Of a stretch of DNA of 64,000 nucleotides, positions 17,490-27,788 are shown one piece after another (position 1 is the stretch's first letter; each line of letters begins with the position of its first letter). The notes beneath the pieces are model-generated. The model ran no database searches, was not told where the DNA came from, and worked only from the letters and a program-made list of their open reading frames with translations. The translations under genes and the position numbers were made by a program. The DNA comes from Rhodovastum sp963804495. GTDB lineage: Bacteria; Pseudomonadota; Alphaproteobacteria; Acetobacterales; Acetobacteraceae. The stretch is from positions 102,308 to 166,307 of the forward strand of contig CAWDQN010000007.1 in assembly GCA_963804495.1 (NCBI GenBank), written 5' to 3'.

Positions 17490-19787
17490 ATGATAAGGAC
17501 AGTAGCGATGGACGTGCACAGCGGGACTATCGGCGGATCAGCGACCGATCACATCGCCCCCATCTCGTGGCAGATCTGGGATGCAAAGTACCGCTTGAAA
17601 ACGCTGGACGGCGTGCCCGTCGATGTCACCATCGAAGATACTTGGCGCCGCGTTGCCCGCGCGCTGGCCGCGCCGGAAGCGAACCCGGCTGACTGGGAGC
17701 AACCCTTCTACGAGGCATTGGCGGATTTTCGCTTCCTGCCGGCCGGGCGCATTCTGTCGGGCGCGGGCGCGGACCGGCGCGTTACGCTGTTCAACTGTTT
17801 CGTCATGGGCGACATCGAGGACGACCTCGCCAGCATCTTCACCCATCTGCGCGAAGCGGCGCTGACGATGCAGCAGGGCGGCGGCATCGGTTATGATTTC
17901 TCTTCGCTGCGGCCGAACGGCGCGCCGGTCCGCGGCGTCGGTGCCGACGCCTCGGGGCCGCTGTCGTTCATGGATGTCTGGGATGCCATGTGCCGCACCA
18001 TCATGTCGGCCGGCGCTCGCCGCGGCGCGATGATGGCAACCATGCGTTGCGACCACCCCGACATCGAGTCCTTCATCGACGCCAAGCGCGCGCCCGGGCG
18101 GTTGCGCAACTTCAATCTTTCCGTCCTCGTCACCGACGCTTTCATGACAGCGCTGGAGGCCGACGCGGACTGGCCGCTGGTATTTGCGGGAAAAACCTAC
18201 CACACTGTACGCGCGCGCACCCTGTGGGACCGCATCACCCGCGCCACATACGATTACGCCGAGCCGGGCGTGATCTTCATCGACCGCATCAATGCCCGCA
18301 ACAACCTAGCGTATTGCGAAACGATCCACTCAACCAATCCGTGTGGCGAGCAGCCCTTGCCGCCGTATGGCGCATGCCTGCTCGGCTCGATCAACCTGGC
18401 CGAACTGGTGCGTGACGCCTTCACCCCGGATGCCCATGTCGATGCGACCGAACTCGCCGAGTTGGTGGGCCTCGCCGTACGAATGATGGATAATACGATC
18501 GACGTATCCGGATTCCCGCTCGACGCACAGCGGTGGGAAGCACTGGCGAAGCGCCGGATCGGCCTCGGCATGACTGGACTGGCCGATGCGCTGATCATGT
18601 GCGGCCTGCGCTATGGCTCGCCGGCGGCGGCAGAGCGGGCCGCCGACTGGGCCCACCAGATCGAGCGCGCCGCCTATGTGACATCTGCGCGATTGGCGCA
18701 CGAAAAAGGCGCGTTCCCGCTATTCGACCGGAATGCCTATCTCGCCGGCGAAACCGTTCGCGGCCTGGACGAGGATGTGCGCGACCTGATCGCCCGGCAC
18801 GGCATCCGCAACGCCCTGCTCACCTCGGTGGCACCGACCGGGACGATTTCATTGGTCGCCGACAACGTCTCCAGCGGCATTGAGCCGGTGTTTGCGCTGG
18901 CCTACACGCGCAAGGTGCTGCAACCGGACGGCTCGAAGCGCGAGGAGGAGGTGTCCGACCACACATTGCGCTTGTTCCGGGCGCAATTTGGCGCAGATGC
19001 GCCATTGCCCGACTATTTCGTCACCGTGCAGGATCTGTCGCCCGCCGATCACGTGCGCATGCAGGCGGCGGTGCAGCGGCATGTCGACAGCGCCATTTCA
19101 AAGACCGTCAACGTGCCTGAAACCATCAGCTTCGAGGCCTTTCAGGGCGTCTATCTCGACGCCTATCGCAGCGGCTGCAAAGGCTGCACCACCTATCGCC
19201 CGAACAGCGTCACCGGTTCCGTGCTGGAGGCGGCGACGCCGGTGGCACCGGCCGTCCCTGCGCTGCCCAGCGAGCTGATGCGGCGCACCGAGAAGCTGAC
19301 CGGCGCCACCTATAAGCTGCGCTGGCCGGATGCCGAGCACGCGATGTACGTGACCATCAACGACATCGAACAGGAGGGCGTCCGGCGGCCATTTGAGGTG
19401 TTCGTCAATTCGAAGAACCTGGAACACTATGCCTGGGTGGTGGCGCTGACCCGCATGATCAGCGCGGTGTTCCGCCGTGGCGGCGAGGTGGCCTTCGTCG
19501 CCGAGGAACTCAAGCAGGTGTTCGACCCGCGCGGCGGGCAGTGGAGCAACGGCCGCTACGTGCCATCGCTGGTCGCCGCCATCGGCGATGTCATCGAACG
19601 CCACATGGTCAATACCGGGTTCCTCAGCGGTCCGGAAACACTGCCCGGCGCCGCCGCGCACCATGGGCACGCGCATGCCACCGCCGGATCACTCGGGCCG
19701 CTCTGCCCGAAATGCAGCCAGCCCGGCCTGGTCAGGGAAGCGGGCTGCCTGAGCTGCGTGCATTGCGGCTGGTCCAAGTGCGGCTAA
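17490..19787 (+). CDS. nrdJ: Adenosylcobalamin-dependent (class II) ribonucleotide reductase
   Basis: 765 residues, all in one frame. Class II RNR reduces ribonucleotides to deoxyribonucleotides with an adenosylcobalamin-generated thiyl radical. Visible features are FNCFVMGDIEDDLASIF, the loop QQGGGIGYDFSSLRP, SAGARRGAMMATMRCDHPDI, the active-site NPCGEQPLPPYGACLLGS (about residue 283), the substrate loop VAPTGTISLVADNVSSGIEPVF, GCTTYRPNS, and a TSCPD-like segment near residues 610-700 followed by a C-terminal Cys4 motif (CPKCSQPGLVREAGCLSCVHCGWSKCG split by the loop) for redox relay or zinc. The ATG at 17490 and another at 17508 are possible. It is preceded by a probable cobalamin riboswitch and overlaps the protease gene at its 3' end. 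Confidence 0.95.
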   Translation: MIRTVAMDVHSGTIGGSATDHIAPISWQIWDAKYRLKTLDGVPVDVTIEDTWRRVARALAAPEANPADWEQPFYEALADFRFLPAGRILSGAGADRRVTLFNCFVMGDIEDDLASIFTHLREAALTMQQGGGIGYDFSSLRPNGAPVRGVGADASGPLSFMDVWDAMCRTIMSAGARRGAMMATMRCDHPDIESFIDAKRAPGRLRNFNLSVLVTDAFMTALEADADWPLVFAGKTYHTVRARTLWDRITRATYDYAEPGVIFIDRINARNNLAYCETIHSTNPCGEQPLPPYGACLLGSINLAELVRDAFTPDAHVDATELAELVGLAVRMMDNTIDVSGFPLDAQRWEALAKRRIGLGMTGLADALIMCGLRYGSPAAAERAADWAHQIERAAYVTSARLAHEKGAFPLFDRNAYLAGETVRGLDEDVRDLIARHGIRNALLTSVAPTGTISLVADNVSSGIEPVFALAYTRKVLQPDGSKREEEVSDHTLRLFRAQFGADAPLPDYFVTVQDLSPADHVRMQAAVQRHVDSAISKTVNVPETISFEAFQGVYLDAYRSGCKGCTTYRPNSVTGSVLEAATPVAPAVPALPSELMRRTEKLTGATYKLRWPDAEHAMYVTINDIEQEGVRRPFEVFVNSKNLEHYAWVVALTRMISAVFRRGGEVAFVAEELKQVFDPRGGQWSNGRYVPSLVAAIGDVIERHMVNTGFLSGPETLPGAAAHHGHAHATAGSLGPLCPKCSQPGLVREAGCLSCVHCGWSKCG

Positions 19788-20696
19788 GCCTGGGCTGGGC
19801 GCTTGTTTGTCTGCTGACCGCCTGCCTGTTTGCGGTCCGCGCCGATGCCAGCTGTCAGGTGGAGAAACGCGCCGCCGTGCCGGTGCGCGTGGCCGAGGGC
19901 GTGGCCGTGGTCAACGTCGCCATCAACGGCACATCCGTGCCGATGATCCTGGACACCGGCGCCGACAAGACGGCGCTGACGGTGGCGACGGTGGAAACGC
20001 TGCAGCTTCCGTTCGACGAGTGGGTGTCGACCCTGTCGCGCGGGGCAGGTGGCCGCCTGCAAAAATACCGCAACGTTTCGCCGGCCTCGATGCTGCTTGG
20101 CGGCGTTGCGCTGAAGCGGCGCGGGGTTGTTTCGAAGCCCAGCCTGGCCGTTATTGCCGGCATCGGCAGCGGCCGGGAGGACGGAACTCCTGGGCGAGGA
20201 TCTGCTGTCCCTGTTCGATCTCGATCTCGATCTCCGCGCGCAAACGCTGACGCTGTTTGCCGTGCAGGGCTGCGCCGGGCGGTTCATCCCGTGGCAGGAG
20301 CCCTACGACGCGGTTGCGGTCCAGCTCGGCATGCGCTCGCGCAGCATGCCGCTGGTGCCGGTGCAGCTTGACCATCATCCGCTTGTCGCGTTGCTCGATA
20401 CGGGCGCGTCGGTTTCGTTCCTCAACCTGCGCGGCATGCGCCAGCTGGGCCTGACGCCGGCGATGCAGAACGGCGACCAGGGGATCGCGGCGTCCGCGGT
20501 CGGGGGCAGGATGGAAACCCGATTGCATCGTTTCGCAGAGATGCAAATCGGTTCGCTGGTCGTGCATGACCCGACGTTGCTGACGGCACCGGTGCCGACG
20601 TTGATTTTTGACATGCTTCTGGGGGTTGATTTCTGGGCCGTGCGGCGGTTGTGGATATCTTATGCAACCAGCCAAATCTTTATTGCCACACAATGA
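19778..20696 (+). CDS. Secreted retropepsin-like aspartic protease with two DTGA motifs (frameshifted)
   Basis: The presumed gene starts at GTG 19778, overlapping the nrdJ stop, with a signal peptide (LSLGWALVCLLTACLFAVRADA). The first protease half has MILDTGADKTALT and the second LVALLDTGASVSFLNLRG, so both catalytic Asp residues of a two-lobed, pepsin-like arrangement occur in one chain. This resembles the alphaproteobacterial aspartyl-protease family (gag-asp / PxxR type). The first frame runs to about 20180 (LAVIAGIGSGRE) and the second picks up with ELLGEDLLSLFDLDLD; a +1 base somewhere at 20160-20190 explains the break. The combined length would be about 305 residues. The substrate is unknown. 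Confidence 0.7.
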
Positions 20697-20737
20697 TGCC
20701 TTGGCTCTGCCCTGGTGCCCATTTACTTAAGTCGCGG

Positions 20738-20786
20738 GGTCCAGGGGTCCACTGACCCCTGGCGGGTCCAGGGCAGAGCCCTGGCC
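20738..20786. repeat. Dispersed intergenic palindrome, copy 4
   Basis: GGTCCAGGGGTCCACTGACC with CCTGGCGGGTCCAGGGCAGA; the core palindrome CCAGGGCAGAGCCCTGG is at 20768-20784. It sits between the convergent protease and xerC genes, 20 bp from the xerC stop, in a terminator-like position. Confidence 0.75.
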
Positions 20787-20804
20787 TTACTTGCTTTGCC
20801 GGCA

Positions 20805-21719
20805 TCACCCCCGAGGGTGTGTCCGCCGCCAGACCTCCAGCAGCCCCGCCTCATCCACCGAGGTATAGCGTTGCGTCGTTGACAGGCTGGCGTGTCCCAG
20901 AAGGTCCTGGATGGCCCGCAGATCGGCCCCGCCCGCCAGCAGATGGGTGGCGAAGGAGTGCCGCAGCGCGTGTGGCGTGGCATGCTCGGGCAGGCCGTTA
21001 TGGTGGCGGAAGGCGCGCATCGTTCGTTGCGCCACCCCCGGGTTCAGCCGCGCCCCGCGGGCGCCGGTGAACAGCGGCGCCTCGGGCGCGGGGGCCGGGT
21101 GGTGGCGCAGCCAGGCGGCCACCGCCGCGCGCACCACCGGCAGCACCGGCACGATCCGTTCCTTCGACCCCTTGCCCACCACCCGCAACATCGCCGCCCC
21201 GCCGGGCAGCGGCGCCGAACGCACATCGAGGGCAATCGCCTCGGAGATGCGCAAGCCGCAGCCATAGAGAAGAGAAAACAACGCGACATCACGCGCCTGA
21301 ATCGCGGCGCTGTCTGATTCCGCGTCGATCTCCTCCGCCACCGCCCGCGCTTGCGGCGGCGTCAAGGCCCGAGGTAATGGCCGTCGTGCCTTCGGGGTGT
21401 CGAGCAGGCGAAGCTGCGGGTTGGCCACGCCGTGCCGCCGTGCCAGAAACCGGAAAAAACTGCGCACCGCCGACAGATGCCGCGCCCGGGTCGCCGCCCC
21501 CGCGCCCTCGCCCGCCTCGTGCGCCAGCCAGCCGCGGAAATCGGCCAGGCGCAGCCCGGCCAGCGCCGCCAGGTCCGGTTCGCCGCCCAGATGCAAGGTC
21601 AGAAACCCAAGAAAGCCGGCGGTGTCGCGCCCATAGGCCTCGACGGTCAGCGGCGAGGCCCGCCGCTCATGCGCCAGCCAGGCGAGAAAATCCGTCCGGG
21701 CGGCCGCGGCAAGGGTCAT
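20805..21719 (-). CDS. xerC: Site-specific tyrosine recombinase XerC
   Basis: 304 residues from the ATG at 21719. XerC with XerD resolves chromosome dimers at dif. The N-terminal SAM-like domain begins FLAWLAHERRASPLTVEAYGRD. All catalytic positions are visible: Arg in YGCGLRISEAIAL, Lys in VGKGSKERIVPV, His-x-x-Arg in HALRHSFATHLLAGG, His in LLGHASLSTTQRYTSVD and the Tyr nucleophile in that last segment. The upstream extension to 22052 is an out-of-frame reading of DUF484. Its start overlaps the DUF484 stop (ATGA). The alphaproteobacterial DUF484-xerC pairing is typical and supports XerC over XerD. Confidence 0.93.
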   Translation of the reverse strand: MTLAAAARTDFLAWLAHERRASPLTVEAYGRDTAGFLGFLTLHLGGEPDLAALAGLRLADFRGWLAHEAGEGAGAATRARHLSAVRSFFRFLARRHGVANPQLRLLDTPKARRPLPRALTPPQARAVAEEIDAESDSAAIQARDVALFSLLYGCGLRISEAIALDVRSAPLPGGAAMLRVVGKGSKERIVPVLPVVRAAVAAWLRHHPAPAPEAPLFTGARGARLNPGVAQRTMRAFRHHNGLPEHATPHALRHSFATHLLAGGADLRAIQDLLGHASLSTTQRYTSVDEAGLLEVWRRTHPRG

Positions 21720-22357
21720 CGCCCCAGCGCGGCGGCCACCGCCCGGCCGAGAAACGCCAGCGCTCCCGCGCCTTGCGCCGGGTCCAGCATCCAGTGCTCG
21801 CGTGCCGACAGCGCCAGTAGCGCCGGCGGGTCGCCTGGAATGCGCACCAGCGCGTCGTGCCGCGCCAATGAAGCCGCTTCCCCATGCAGCAGGCCTGGGT
21901 CGGCGGCGTCGCTGCGGTGCGCCACCGTCCGCCCGCCGAGCAGCCGCGCCACCGTACCGGGCGGCAGTTTGCGTGCCCCGAGCAGCGGGGTCTCGGCGCA
22001 CAGCGCGGCGGCGTCCACCGCCAGCAGGGCCGGGAAGGCGACCGCCACGCACTCGGCGACATCCTCGGTGCCGATGAGCGCCAGCACCGCCTCGTGCACC
22101 CGCGCGGTCATGCCCGCGGCGGCCCGCCCGGCCGCCAGCACGCCGTCGGCCCGCTCGGCCATGGCCGCGGCATGCGCCCGTACGGTCCGCACCATGGCCG
22201 CCATATGGTCGGCCAATACCTCGCCATGCACGCGCAGCGGCGGCGCGAGCACGTGATATAGCTCCGGCCGCTCGGCCAGGAAGCGCGGATGGGCGCGCAG
22301 GAAGGCGGCGACTGCATCGGGATCGACCGGCACGCCCGCCGGCGCCGCCTCGGCCAT
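21716..22357 (-). CDS. DUF484 family protein (GAF-like)
   Basis: 213 residues. Family marks are DAVAAFLRAHPRFLAERPEL near the N-terminus and a C-terminal GAF-like half ending with VRIPGDPPALLALSAREHWM and AGALAFLGRAVAAALGR. The biochemical function is unknown, but the gene is conserved next to xerC in many proteobacteria. It starts one base into the transaldolase stop codon and ends overlapping the xerC start, so tal-DUF484-xerC is a tightly coupled operon. Confidence 0.88.
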   Translation of the reverse strand: MAEAAPAGVPVDPDAVAAFLRAHPRFLAERPELYHVLAPPLRVHGEVLADHMAAMVRTVRAHAAAMAERADGVLAAGRAAAGMTARVHEAVLALIGTEDVAECVAVAFPALLAVDAAALCAETPLLGARKLPPGTVARLLGGRTVAHRSDAADPGLLHGEAASLARHDALVRIPGDPPALLALSAREHWMLDPAQGAGALAFLGRAVAAALGR

Positions 22358-23028
22358 CAGATCGCGACCGTCTCGACGATCTGCTGGCCGGTCTTCGCCC
22401 AGTCGGCCAGGAACCCCGCCAGCCCTTTGTCCGTCAGCGGGTGGTTGTACAGGGATCGGAGCACCGAAGGCGGCAGGGTGGCCACGTGGGCGCCCAGCTT
22501 GGCGGCCTCGATCACATGGATCGGGTGGCGGACGCTGGCCACCAGCACCTCGGTCTGCAGCGCCGGATAGTTGCGGTAGATCTGCACGATATCGGCAATC
22601 AGCGTCATGCCGTCCTGGCCGACATCGTCCAGCCGGCCGACGAACGGGCTGACGAAGGTGGCGCCCGCCTTGGCCGCCAGCAGCGCCTGGGCGGCCGAGA
22701 AGCACAGGGTCACGTTGGTCATCACCCCCTGCTCGGACAGGGCCCGGCAGGCGCGCAGCCCGTCCGGCGTCAGCGGCAGCTTCACCGCCACGTTGGGGGC
22801 GATGCGTCGCAGCACGTCGGCTTCCCGCAGGATCTGGGTATACTCGGTCGCGGCCACTTCAGCGCTCACCGGCCCCTGGACCACCTCACAGATTTCCGCC
22901 ACCACCTCCAGAATGCGGCGGCCGGATTTGGCGATCAGCGAGGGGTTGGTGGTCACCCCGTCCAGCAGGCCGGACGCGGCCAGCGCCTTGATTTCAGAGA
23001 TATCCGCGGTATCGACGAAGAACTTCAT
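22357..23028 (-). CDS. tal: Transaldolase (small, fructose-6-phosphate-aldolase type)
   Basis: 223 residues from the ATG at 23028, the short decameric type of transaldolase. It transfers a dihydroxyacetone unit between sugar phosphates in the pentose phosphate pathway. The start MKFFVDTADISEIKAL, then GVTTNPSLIAKSGR, the Schiff-base lysine K83 in VAVKLPLTPDGL, TLCFSAAQALLAAKAGATFVSPFVGRLDD, and VLVASVRHPIHVIEAAKLGA are all canonical. The 46-residue upstream extension is unsupported. It is first in the tal-DUF484-xerC operon and divergent from priA across 59 bp. Confidence 0.93.
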   Translation of the reverse strand: MKFFVDTADISEIKALAASGLLDGVTTNPSLIAKSGRRILEVVAEICEVVQGPVSAEVAATEYTQILREADVLRRIAPNVAVKLPLTPDGLRACRALSEQGVMTNVTLCFSAAQALLAAKAGATFVSPFVGRLDDVGQDGMTLIADIVQIYRNYPALQTEVLVASVRHPIHVIEAAKLGAHVATLPPSVLRSLYNHPLTDKGLAGFLADWAKTGQQIVETVAI

Positions 23029-23087
23029 CAGAGTCGTCCCATGCTGGGGTCTGTCGCGACGCGCCCAAATCGGGCACAGCATAGCGG

Positions 23088-25322
23088 ATGGCGGGCACTC
23101 ACCGAAAGCGCAGCCAGGACCGGCTGTTCGACGACCGCGCGCCGGCCCCGCCTCTGCCACCGGCAAGGGTGCCGGTGCTGCTGCCGTTTCCCTTCCCCGG
23201 CCCGTTCGACTACCGCGTGCCGCCGGGCATGCAGGTGGCGCCGGGCGATGTGGTGCTGGTGCCGCTCAACCGGCGCGAGGAAGTCGGCGTGGTCTGGGAC
23301 GGCCCGCCCGATGCGGCGGTGGGCGACAACCGCCTCCGGCTGATGTCAGGCCGGTTCGACGGCGCGCGCATGCGCGCGGATGTGCGCCGGCTGGTGGACT
23401 GGATCGCCGCCTATACGCTGGCGCCGCCGGGCGAGGTTCTGGCAATGGCGCTGCGGGTGAACGCATTGCGCGCCGAGACGCCCGCCACCGGCTGGCGCCG
23501 CGCCGACCCGTTGCCGGAGACCCGTCTCACCGAAGCGCGCAAGACCGTGCTGGCGGCGCTGGCGGACGGGCAGCCGCGATCCGGCGCCGATATCGCCCGC
23601 GCGGCCGGCGTTTCGCCCGGCGTGTTGCGCGCCATGGCCGACGCCGGGCTGCTGGTGCCGGCGGCGCTGCCGCTCCGCCCGCTTTTCGGCCGCCCCAACC
23701 CTGAGCACCCCGGCCCGACCCTCTCGCCCGATCAGGAATCCGCCGCGGCGGCGCTGCGCGAGGCCATCCGGGCGGGCGGGTTTTCGGTGACCCTTCTCGA
23801 CGGCGTCACCGGCTCGGGGAAAACCGAAGTCTATCTGGAAGCGGTGGCCCAGACCCTGCGGGCCGGCCGCCAAACGCTGGTGCTGTTGCCCGAAATCGCG
23901 CTGTCCGCTCAGTGGCTGGACCGGTTTTCCCACCGGTTCGGGGTGGCGCCGGCGGTGTGGCATTCTGATCTGTCCTCTCGCGTGCGGCGCACCACTTGGC
24001 GCTCGGTGGATGACGGTGCGGCACAGGTGGTGGTGGGCGCCCGCTCGGCGCTGTTCTTGCCTTTTCCCGACCTTGGCCTGGTCGTCATCGACGAGGAGCA
24101 CGAAACCGCCTTCAAGCAGGAAGACGGCGTGGTCTACCACGCCCGCGACATGGCGGTGGTGCGTGCCCGGTTGTGCGGCGCGGCCGCGGTGCTGGTCTCG
24201 GCCACGCCCAGCCTGGAGACGCTGGCGAACGTGGAGTCCGGCCGCTACCGCCGGCTGCACCTGCCCGACCGGCACGGCGGCGCCCTGATGCCGGAGATCG
24301 GCCTGGTCGACCTGCGGGTCACCCCGCCGGAGCGCGGCCGTTTCCTCGCCCCGCCGGTGGTGGACGCGGTGCGGGCGGCGTTTGCCCGCGGCGAGCAGGC
24401 CATGCTGTTCCTCAACCGCCGCGGCTATGCGCCGCTGACCCTGTGCCGCGCCTGCGGCCACCGCATGCAATGCCCGAACTGCACCGCGTGGCTGGTCGAG
24501 CACCGTGCCCGCCGCGAGCTGCAATGCCACCATTGCGGCCATGCGGTGCCGATCCCGCCCGCCTGTCCCTCCTGCGGCGCCGAGCACAGCCTGACCCCGG
24601 TCGGCCCCGGCGTGGAGCGCATCACCGAAGAGGCGCAGGCGCTGTTCCCCGAGGCGCGGCTGCTGGTCATGGCCTCCGACACGCTGCCCGGGCCGCACGC
24701 CAGCGCGGAGGCGGCGCGGTCGATTTCGGCGCGCGAAGTGGACCTGATTATCGGCACTCAGATCGTCGCCAAGGGCTGGCATTTTCCGCATTTGACCCTG
24801 GTCGGCGTGGTGGACGCCGATCTGGGGCTGGCCGGCGGCGATTTAAGGGCGGGCGAGCGCACGGTGCAATTGCTGCACCAGGTGTCCGGCCGCGCCGGCC
24901 GCGCCGAGGCGCCGGGGCTTGTGCTGCTGCAAACCTTCTCCCCCGAGCACCCGGTGATGCAGGCGCTGCGCTCCGGCCGGCTGGAGGAGTTCATGGCGCG
25001 CGAGGCGGCGCAGCGGCGGCCCGGCAACTGGCCGCCCTTCGGGCGTCTGGCCGCGTTGATCGTCTCGGCCGACACCGCCGAGGCGGCCGACGCCGCGGCC
25101 CGCGACCTCGGCCGTGCGGCGCCGCACGGGGATGGCATTTTGGTCCTTGGCCCGGCGCCGGCCCCGCTGTCGATCCTGCGCGGGCGGCACCGGCGGCGGC
25201 TGCTGCTGAAAACACGGCGCGACATCGCGGTGCAGCCGCTGCTGCGCACCTGGTTAGATTCGGTGCCGGTGCGGGGCAACGTGCGGGTGGACGTGGATGT
25301 CGATCCGGTGAGTTTCCTTTAG
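23088..25322 (+). CDS. priA: Primosomal protein N' (replication restart helicase PriA)
   Basis: 744 residues. PriA recognises stalled forks and reloads the replisome. The N-terminal fork-binding domain (VLLPFPFPGPFDYRVPPGMQ) is followed by a winged-helix region. The helicase core has Walker A GVTGSGKTEVYLEA, LLPEIALSAQWLDRF, DEEH box VIDEEHETAFKQ and SATPSLETLANV. Eight zinc-binding cysteines are arranged in CRACGHRMQCPNC and CHHCGHAVPIPPACPSCG. The C-terminal motifs IIGTQIVAKGWHFPHLTLVG and HQVSGRAGRAEAPG are present. The start at 23088 follows a short spacer from the divergent transaldolase gene. It ends before the repeat-rich spacer leading to atpH. Confidence 0.95.
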   Translation: MAGTHRKRSQDRLFDDRAPAPPLPPARVPVLLPFPFPGPFDYRVPPGMQVAPGDVVLVPLNRREEVGVVWDGPPDAAVGDNRLRLMSGRFDGARMRADVRRLVDWIAAYTLAPPGEVLAMALRVNALRAETPATGWRRADPLPETRLTEARKTVLAALADGQPRSGADIARAAGVSPGVLRAMADAGLLVPAALPLRPLFGRPNPEHPGPTLSPDQESAAAALREAIRAGGFSVTLLDGVTGSGKTEVYLEAVAQTLRAGRQTLVLLPEIALSAQWLDRFSHRFGVAPAVWHSDLSSRVRRTTWRSVDDGAAQVVVGARSALFLPFPDLGLVVIDEEHETAFKQEDGVVYHARDMAVVRARLCGAAAVLVSATPSLETLANVESGRYRRLHLPDRHGGALMPEIGLVDLRVTPPERGRFLAPPVVDAVRAAFARGEQAMLFLNRRGYAPLTLCRACGHRMQCPNCTAWLVEHRARRELQCHHCGHAVPIPPACPSCGAEHSLTPVGPGVERITEEAQALFPEARLLVMASDTLPGPHASAEAARSISAREVDLIIGTQIVAKGWHFPHLTLVGVVDADLGLAGGDLRAGERTVQLLHQVSGRAGRAEAPGLVLLQTFSPEHPVMQALRSGRLEEFMAREAAQRRPGNWPPFGRLAALIVSADTAEAADAAARDLGRAAPHGDGILVLGPAPAPLSILRGRHRRRLLLKTRRDIAVQPLLRTWLDSVPVRGNVRVDVDVDPVSFL

Positions 25323-25348
25323 CGTTCATTGGGTAAAGAAAGGTAAGG

Positions 25349-25490
25349 CCAAGGCTCTGCCCTGGACCCGCCCCAGCGCGCAGCGCGCCTCTCGGCGCGA
25401 CGGGCCGAGAGGCCACTTGACCCCATTCATTAGGAAAGTCATGGGTTCCAAGGGCCTAAGGCCCTTGGTGGGTCCAGGGCAAAGCCCTGG
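25349..25490. repeat. Cluster of dispersed palindromes between priA and atpH (copies 5 and 6)
   Basis: Three inverted structures lie in tandem: CCAAGGCTCTGCCCTGG (25349-25365), a middle stem CCAAGGGCCTAAGGCCCTTGG (25448-25468), and CCAGGGCAAAGCCCTGG (25474-25490). CGGGGCGAAGCCCCG follows at 25499-25513. Two repeat units in opposite orientation flank the sequence at 25370-25440. This resembles paired REP-like units (BIME-type) more than a single terminator. Confidence 0.75.
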
Positions 25491-25596
25491 CGGAGTTCGG
25501 GGCGAAGCCCCGATAGGATTATCCTTCCAGCCGCCGCAGCTTCCGCGCACGTGTTGCGCCTGTCCCAAACCCCATGCTAGAGGCCAATCGCCGCGT

Positions 25597-26229
25597 GTGG
25601 AAACGCACCGGCCCCTGTCCCCGGCCGCGCTCGCGGCCCCAGCAGACGGAACCGCAGCATTGGCGTCTGGCGGCAAATCCACCAAGACCGGCGGCGCGCT
25701 CGCCGGCCGGTACGCAACCGCGCTGTATGCGCACGCAGAAGATCAACAGGCCCTCGACGCCACCATCGAACAGGTGGAAGCGCTTGGGCGTCTGATCGAC
25801 GAAGTCGACGATCTGCGCGCCGTGCTCGACTCGCCGTTGATCGACGTGAACACCTCGGGCCGCGCCGTGCGCGAGGTGTTGGAACGTCAAGGCTTCGGCA
25901 GGATCGTGCAGGATTTCGTCAGCGTGGTGGTGGCCAACCGGCGCGCCCGCGCGTTGCGCAGCATCATCGCCGCCTTCTCCACCCTGGTCGCCGACAAGCG
26001 CGGGGTGGTGGTGGCGGAGGTCGAAACCGCCCATCCGCTCACCGACCTGCAGGAACAGCAACTGCGGGCAAGACTGATCGAGGCCGGCTACGGCCGCGTG
26101 AATATCGTCAAGAGGGTCGATCCCTCGCTCCTGGGTGGCCTGGTCGTCAAGGTCGGTGCCCGCCTCTATGACACCTCGTTGAAGTCCCGGCTGCAACGCT
26201 TGCAGTACGCCATGAAGGGAGCCGCCTGA
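25597..26229 (+). CDS. atpH: ATP synthase F1 subunit delta
   Basis: About 210 residues if started at GTG 25597; the start is uncertain and TTG 25660 is a close alternative. Delta (OSCP) connects the F1 catalytic head to the peripheral stalk. The conserved body starts GGALAGRYATALYAHAEDQQAL and ends VDPSLLGGLVVKVGARLYDTSLKSRLQRL, matching the family's C-terminal signature. The longer frame back to 25417 only translates the palindromic repeats. It is the first gene of atpHAGDC, one base from atpA. The F0 genes are elsewhere, as usual in alphaproteobacteria. Confidence 0.9.
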   Translation: METHRPLSPAALAAPADGTAALASGGKSTKTGGALAGRYATALYAHAEDQQALDATIEQVEALGRLIDEVDDLRAVLDSPLIDVNTSGRAVREVLERQGFGRIVQDFVSVVVANRRARALRSIIAAFSTLVADKRGVVVAEVETAHPLTDLQEQQLRARLIEAGYGRVNIVKRVDPSLLGGLVVKVGARLYDTSLKSRLQRLQYAMKGAA

Positions 26230-26230
26230 G

Positions 26231-27764
<1,534 letters not shown>

Positions 27765-27788
27765 TCCCGTCCGTCAGGTAATCCCCCC

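Noticed and set aside
25349..25513. CRISPR-like repeat cluster between priA and atpH
   Set aside because: The units are palindromes of different sequence without regular spacing or unique spacers; no cas genes are in the window.
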